From: Paenibacillus uliginis N3/975
Lineage (GTDB): Bacteria > Bacillota > Bacilli > Paenibacillales > Paenibacillaceae
NCBI RefSeq assembly: GCF_900177425.1
Contig: NZ_LT840184.1
Span: 3,388,263-3,452,262, forward strand
Length of the DNA stretch: 64,000 nt
Direction: 5' to 3'
The position numbers and the translations under genes were made by a program. Positions 59,860-64,000 of this stretch are shown in pieces. Within the stretch, counting starts at the first letter, position 1, and the number at the start of each line of letters is the position of its first letter. The notes under the pieces are model-generated. The model made no database searches and was not told where the DNA came from. It saw nothing but the letters and a program-made list of their open reading frames with translations.

Positions 59860-60050
59860 TTATAGAGGTTGTTCAAAAAGTCCGCTTTTGATCACGAAGT
59901 GAATCAGGAAGTGGGCTCGGCATCGAATCTTGAATTTAACCGGTCCTTCCGGTGCTCACGTACCCAAAACGTACGCTCCGCTCCTCAGGCCCTAGCTTCA
60001 TCCAACCTTCTCGGTGCTGAAAACCAACCTTTTTGAACACGCACTTATAG
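59860..60050. mobile_element. MITE-like repeat element without coding capacity
   Basis: TGTTCAAAAAG near the left end (59869-59880) and CTTTTTGAACA near the right end (60029-60039) form terminal inverted repeats, and TTATAG (59860-59865 and 60045-60050) flanks both sides as a possible target duplication. The 150-base interior has no open reading frame and contains CCGGTCCTTCCGG and a palindromic ACGTACCCAAAACGTACG. No transposase is present, so it would be moved in trans. Confidence 0.6.
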
Positions 60051-60065
60051 GCTAGTATAACTCTG

Positions 60066-60785
60066 TTATATTCTGCTCTTTTCCCCGTGCGTCAATCGCC
60101 GTCCAGTAACATCTACCACAATTTGTCCTCCTGCCAGCCCCATGATGCGGGAACAATATCGTTCCGCAAGTTCAAGCGGAATGACTGCGATGACGGTCAA
60201 TCGTTCTTCCTCACACAGACTTTTCAGCGTTTGCAGTACATGCTCAGCTGACTTTGGGTCCAAGCCCATCACCGGCTCGTCCGCTAATATAACTTTGGCA
60301 CCATGAACTAGCGCTCTGGCAATTGCAATACGTTGCCGTTCGCCGCCGCTCAGCTCACTGGCTTTGCGGTGCGCTTTATCCAGTAATCCGAGGTGTTCAA
60401 TTGTATCCATCGCACCCATATAATCGTCGGAACGCACCATTCCAGTGGCCATACGCCACAATGGAGTTTGACTGGATTGGCCGATGAGGACGTTTTTGAG
60501 CGCCTTCCGGTTCATGTTCAGTGTCGGATTCTGCTCTAGATAAGCCCATTCACGGCGTACCTTCTTCTTACCGCCGGGTTTAAGCATGTCATCCCCATCA
60601 ATCAAAAAACGTCCGCCGTCCCATTTTTCACGGAGGGCCAAACAGCTCATCAGCAGACTTTTTCCGCTCCCGCTCCCACCGATAAGACCGATCATTTCCC
60701 CTTTTTCCATTTGAAAGCTTATGTCGTTCAACACCGGGTTCTTCTCAGTATTTACTCTCTTCATCAGGCGATCCACTTTTATCAT
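60066..60785 (-). CDS. PhnC-like ABC transporter ATP-binding protein, switch His replaced
   Basis: A 239-residue ABC ATPase: Walker A GGSGSGKS, Q-loop LEQNP, signature LSGGERQRIAIARAL and Walker B VILADEPVMGLDP. The segment SSQTPLWRMATGMVRSDDYMGAMD and the order of motifs resemble PhnC of phosphonate importers. Where PhnC has the switch His (TLHQVDYA), this protein has AVIPLELA, so the His is replaced by Ile. The Walker-B Glu is retained. No permease or binding protein is nearby, so its partner and substrate are unknown. Confidence 0.8.
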   Translation of the reverse strand: MIKVDRLMKRVNTEKNPVLNDISFQMEKGEMIGLIGGSGSGKSLLMSCLALREKWDGGRFLIDGDDMLKPGGKKKVRREWAYLEQNPTLNMNRKALKNVLIGQSSQTPLWRMATGMVRSDDYMGAMDTIEHLGLLDKAHRKASELSGGERQRIAIARALVHGAKVILADEPVMGLDPKSAEHVLQTLKSLCEEERLTVIAVIPLELAERYCSRIMGLAGGQIVVDVTGRRLTHGEKSRI

Positions 60786-60868
60786 GTTCGTCTCTCTCCC
60801 GTCGAGTGTCTTTTCCTATACTCTAGTTTAGAAGAAAGCGAAAATAATTGCCATGAGAACAAGTGTTC

Positions 60869-62044
60869 TTATTCAGGTATTGCCTTCTGTTTGAAGAAGA
60901 GACTCGTGCAAGCAAATATAATATATATTCCGCCAAGGAGAATAAACATACCTGCATTCCAACCTGTTTCAATCAATGAGCCACCGATATTCGGTCCCAC
61001 AATGCTTCCTATATTAAAATGAAAGGATGCAACAACGTTTGCAGCAGGCAGCAAAGCTCTCGGAAGGATATCAGCCGCATAGGCGAGTCCAAGTGAGAAG
61101 AAAGAACCGACAAGACCTCCAGCCAATGTGAGTAAGATTAGCACCGGCCAGTAGCTTGTCCCTGCAACGGGAATAAGTATAAAACAGATTCCCCCCAGAA
61201 TTCCAGCCACCGTCAACACCCTTTTGCGGCCGAACCGGTCACTCCAAATACCAAGCGGAAGCTGCAGAATGAGTCCTCCAATTCCGATAAACGGCAGCAA
61301 TGACGATATTTGTTCAATTGTGAATCCACTACGGAGACCGTACACCGGGAAATTGCTGTTAATCCCAGCTTCCATATACCCGTATAAAAATGCGGGTATG
61401 AGAGCATACCATGCTAATTGATAGCTTCTTCTATACCGCCCAGGCATATAGGTCTCGCTAGCCGACTGCCGCTCCGGTTTAACATTCGGCAGCTTGAAGA
61501 TCACCACAAGCAGTACAAACAGAAACAATATGGCGAGTATGATAAAGGGAACAGCTTCCCCGTATTTCAACAGTATTATTCCCAGCGGCCCTATACTGAA
61601 TCCAAGCCCATAGGACATGCCGTAAAATGATATGCTGCGACCGCGGTTCTGCGGCGTGGACATCATAAGTACCCATAATTGTGCTGCATAATGGAGTGCG
61701 CTATCCCCGACACCAACCATGATCCGGAGTACAAACCATAGAGCCACACTTGGAAACAATGGGAACGCCAGCAAAGAGAGCATAACCAATACCAGACCAG
61801 CGATGATGAGCTTCTTGAATCCCACCCAACCTAGCATTCTTTCCGCTACAAGCGTCATGGCGAAGGAGCCGGCATATAGAGCGGCTGCGTTCAGTCCGTT
61901 TACAGACGAAGAAACCCCCATTCGCTCCAAAAATATCGCGAGCACAGGAAGCAGCAAACCTTGGCTGAGTCCTGCGGCTACAATAACCGAAATTAATATA
62001 AAATAATGAATTCTCCCTTGACGGGCCTGAACTGTGTCTGACAC
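60869..62044 (-). CDS. MFS transporter
   Basis: A 391-residue transporter with 12 predicted helices; motif A-like ERMLGWVGFKKL in loop 2-3 (degenerate) and IWSDRFGRKRVLTVAG (a motif A-like repeat) in loop 8-9. It resembles YfkF/YfmO-type efflux permeases. The GTG start lies behind GAGGGGG. It is divergent from the ArsR-type regulator at 62172, which probably represses it. Substrate unknown; multidrug or sugar efflux is a general family role. Confidence 0.85.
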   Translation of the reverse strand: MSDTVQARQGRIHYFILISVIVAAGLSQGLLLPVLAIFLERMGVSSSVNGLNAAALYAGSFAMTLVAERMLGWVGFKKLIIAGLVLVMLSLLAFPLFPSVALWFVLRIMVGVGDSALHYAAQLWVLMMSTPQNRGRSISFYGMSYGLGFSIGPLGIILLKYGEAVPFIILAILFLFVLLVVIFKLPNVKPERQSASETYMPGRYRRSYQLAWYALIPAFLYGYMEAGINSNFPVYGLRSGFTIEQISSLLPFIGIGGLILQLPLGIWSDRFGRKRVLTVAGILGGICFILIPVAGTSYWPVLILLTLAGGLVGSFFSLGLAYAADILPRALLPAANVVASFHFNIGSIVGPNIGGSLIETGWNAGMFILLGGIYIIFACTSLFFKQKAIPE

Positions 62045-62171
62045 GATTGTCTAATCCCCCTCTTAAATATGAACAACAAATAAATTGCCAAGTGAACATT
62101 ATAGTGGACAACCCTGATCCATACAAGCCATAATAAAAACAATGTCATTATTTCGGGAGGGTACCGGTTTC

Positions 62172-63092
62172 ATGAAGTACAAAGTAAGCATAGACGTTTC
62201 CGTGGTTTTCGAGTTGCTAGGCAGCTTTATGATCTATGTAACGAGAAAATGGACCGACAATCTGGATATCGGCACACATTTAATTACGGATATGGATACC
62301 CGTCTCCCTCAAGAGTTCCGTACGGAACTCGGCAAGGCATACAACTGGCCTTTTTTAGATTATGATGTTCTCTATGCTTTAGCCATTTTGCGTGAACAGG
62401 ATACGGATATTACTTCTTTTATCGACTGGATCGGGAATACTGCGCCGGATGATCTATATCCCCGGTTGCTACCTTACATGCCGTCACTCACCATGGAGCA
62501 TCTTGTACGTGTTAAGACAGACTACCCGCCGCTGCTCCGCTTGTGGTACGAATATTATTTTGCGGACATAGAACCCGAGTTAGAACCTTTAATTTGTGAA
62601 GATGCTCAGGAAAAATCAATACTCCTTCTCAAGATGGAACCTGAAGGGCTTATTGAATATGCCACTGGCGGTGTCATCCTGGACGACATACCTGTGGATT
62701 CCATCCTGCTCTTTCCCGGTGTTCATTTCCGGCCGATTAATACGTACTGTTTTTACGACAATATTCTTCTGATTCAGTATCCTGTTGACATTCCTGAAGA
62801 AAATGAGGATGATCCACCGGTTGTCTTGTTAAGAATGACAGAGGCGCTAGCTGACCCGGAACGTCTAAGATTACTTCGTTATGTGGCGAATGAACCCAAA
62901 ACGGTAAACGACATCGCAACAAATTTGAATCAGCCCTACGATACACTTATGCATCATCTGCTAATACTAAGGGCAGCGGGCCTGCTCCGCTCGCATGTGA
63001 ATGCTGGTGATCAGACTGAACGTTTCAGCCTTCGTCCTGACGGGGCAGCAGAGCTTCAAATGTTTTTTGAGTCGTACCTCAGATTATCTTGA
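62172..63092 (+). CDS. ArsR-type winged-helix regulator with long N-terminal domain
   Basis: About 306 residues. The C-terminal 85 residues are an ArsR-type winged helix (MTEALADPERLRLLRYVANEPKTVNDIATNLNQ and LLILRAAGLL). The N-terminal 215 residues, beginning VSIDVSVVFELLGSFMIYVT, match the DUF5937-like region of long ArsR regulators, a likely ligand-sensing domain. No metal-binding Cys cluster is seen. It is divergent from the MFS gene, so it most likely regulates that exporter. ATG 62172 follows GGGAGGG; the ten codons before it are open but unsupported. Confidence 0.85.
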   Translation: MKYKVSIDVSVVFELLGSFMIYVTRKWTDNLDIGTHLITDMDTRLPQEFRTELGKAYNWPFLDYDVLYALAILREQDTDITSFIDWIGNTAPDDLYPRLLPYMPSLTMEHLVRVKTDYPPLLRLWYEYYFADIEPELEPLICEDAQEKSILLLKMEPEGLIEYATGGVILDDIPVDSILLFPGVHFRPINTYCFYDNILLIQYPVDIPEENEDDPPVVLLRMTEALADPERLRLLRYVANEPKTVNDIATNLNQPYDTLMHHLLILRAAGLLRSHVNAGDQTERFSLRPDGAAELQMFFESYLRLS

Positions 63093-63174
63093 CGAAGTAA
63101 ACCTTACTTGGTAACAAAGGTTATTTATAGAGAGACACTATACAGAGAAGCAAGTGGATAAAGGAGTGCGAAAA

Positions 63175-63921
63175 ATGAGCAAAGATGGACAGCATATCAT
63201 ATTTGATATGGATGACACGTTGATTCACTGCAACAAATACTTTGATTTGATTCTTGGCGAATTTTTCGAGTTGATGACAACCTGGTTTCAGGAGTATGGC
63301 GTGACAACCGAACAAATTAGAACCAAACAGATGGAAATCGATGTTGCCGGAGTAGACAAGCTTGGATTTGCGAGCGCCAATTTTCCACAATCTTTGATCG
63401 ACACTTACCAGTTCTTCTGTAAGCTTCATCATAAAACGCCTGTACTACATGAAGAAGAAGAGCTGTTCAAGCTCGGCCTGAGTGTCTACGATCAGGAGGT
63501 TGAAGCCTATCCCGGCATGGTGGAAACGCTGGATACGTTGCAGAATGAGGGGCATCGACTGTACTTATACACAGGTGGCGAGACCCGAATTCAGAAACGT
63601 AAGATTGAACAGATGAAACTTGCTGACTTCTTCGAGGACAGAATCTACATCCGCCAGCACAAAAATGTGAGAGCGCTGGAAGAAATCCTATCTACCGGAC
63701 AATTCAACCGCCCTTTAACCTGGATGATAGGTAACTCCTTAAGAACAGACGTTGTTCCAGCTCTAACAGCTGGGATAAATAGCATCTATATCAAGCAGCA
63801 GCGCGAATGGCACTACAATCTGGTGGAATTGAAGCATGAGCCGCATAATGTTCTTTTTACCGTATCGGCCTTGACTGAAGTTCCGGAGATTATTGCCGAT
63901 AATGCTATAACCAATTCCTAG
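63175..63921 (+). CDS. HAD-superfamily phosphatase
   Basis: About 248 residues with motif I FDMDDTLIHC (nucleophile Asp), a helical cap, motif II YLYTGGE (Thr), the Lys of QKRKIEQMKL and motif IV-like WMIGNSLRTDVVPAL. It resembles the HAD phosphoglycolate-phosphatase-like group; substrate unknown. ATG 63175 follows AAAGGAGTG; a GTG 21 bases upstream is also in frame. It is transcribed in the same direction as the ArsR-type gene, 80 bases after its stop, and has its own terminator, so it may be a separate unit. Confidence 0.85.
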   Translation: MSKDGQHIIFDMDDTLIHCNKYFDLILGEFFELMTTWFQEYGVTTEQIRTKQMEIDVAGVDKLGFASANFPQSLIDTYQFFCKLHHKTPVLHEEEELFKLGLSVYDQEVEAYPGMVETLDTLQNEGHRLYLYTGGETRIQKRKIEQMKLADFFEDRIYIRQHKNVRALEEILSTGQFNRPLTWMIGNSLRTDVVPALTAGINSIYIKQQREWHYNLVELKHEPHNVLFTVSALTEVPEIIADNAITNS

Positions 63922-63931
63922 GAAAAGATAG

Positions 63932-63975
63932 AGGTTGCCCCTGCCTACAGTCTATGGCAGAGGCAGCCTTTTTTT
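63932..63975 (+). terminator. terminator of the HAD gene
   Basis: AGGTTGCCCCTGCC pairs with GGCAGAGGCAGCCT (mismatches at two positions) around a ten-base loop, then seven T. Confidence 0.87.
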
Positions 63976-64000
63976 GTTTATTGAACACCTTAAAAAGCAG

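Noticed and set aside
1..64000. tRNA, rRNA and CRISPR arrays
   Set aside because: I looked for cloverleaf-like T-loop boxes (GGTTCGAATC), rRNA landmarks and regularly spaced repeats and found none convincing.

Overview
The window looks like chromosome of an endospore-forming, low-to-moderate GC Gram-positive of the Paenibacillus type. The sporulation and germination genes are gerQ-cwlJ, a gerP operon, a Tlp-type SASP and a spore-style Hsp20 protein. Ribosome-binding sites are strong (AAGGAGG), GTG and TTG starts are common, and lipoproteins and ABC importers are of Bacillales type. I see no rRNA, tRNA, CRISPR array or prophage. One complete IS1182-family element is present. The sequence alone does not fix the species.

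Layout. 0-6.9 kb: an ECF sigma factor with a membrane anti-sigma-like partner, a secreted DUF6147-like protein, a CNNM/CorC-type transporter with a structured leader, a secreted alkaline phosphatase behind PhoP-box-like repeats, and gerQ-cwlJ. 6.9-12.1 kb: a UgpAEB-like importer and a copCD copper pair. 12.2-20.3 kb: DinB, a WYL regulator, an SDR, a small Cys-rich protein behind a class II Fnr/Rex-type site, a BNR/Ycf48-like lipoprotein, tlp, ldh and a frameshifted DUF3900 gene. 20.4-23.8 kb: a tyrosine recombinase, gerPA-PE and an Hsp20-like protein. 23.9-31.3 kb: a Fur-box MFS exporter with an AraC regulator, a Crp/Fnr regulator and HAD pair, the IS1182 element, a GNAT-TPR protein and a 24-residue ORF with its own promoter and terminator. 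31.7-38.2 kb: a sugar ABC operon, ydjO and csp cold-shock genes, a GNAT protein and a XerS-like recombinase. 38.2-47.9 kb: mobB-moeA, a PspA/DUF350/DUF4178/DUF4247 envelope-stress cluster behind a sigma-W-type promoter, an LpdD-like/pyrD/pyrK trio, a NamA-like ene-reductase, a CE4 deacetylase and a LysM-3D protein. 48-64 kb: an amino-acid ABC importer with fused binding protein and permease, glgBA divergent from glgC, a lipoprotein/response-regulator/kinase operon, a MITE-like repeat, an orphan PhnC-like ATPase, an MFS/ArsR-type divergent pair and a HAD phosphatase.

How the genes work together. Phosphate acquisition may link the alkaline phosphatase to the UgpAEB-like importer. The GerP proteins, GerQ, CwlJ and Tlp serve spore permeability and germination. 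The glg genes make glycogen. The Psp-type cluster and the sigma/anti-sigma pair answer envelope stress.

The least explained structure is repeated non-coding DNA. There are four same-orientation sites sharing GTTTACATAA, which resembles the XerD arm of Bacillus dif; one of them overlaps the end of a tyrosine recombinase gene. A roughly 70-bp element occurs three times, each just beyond a terminator. A MITE-like element lies at 59.86-60.05 kb.
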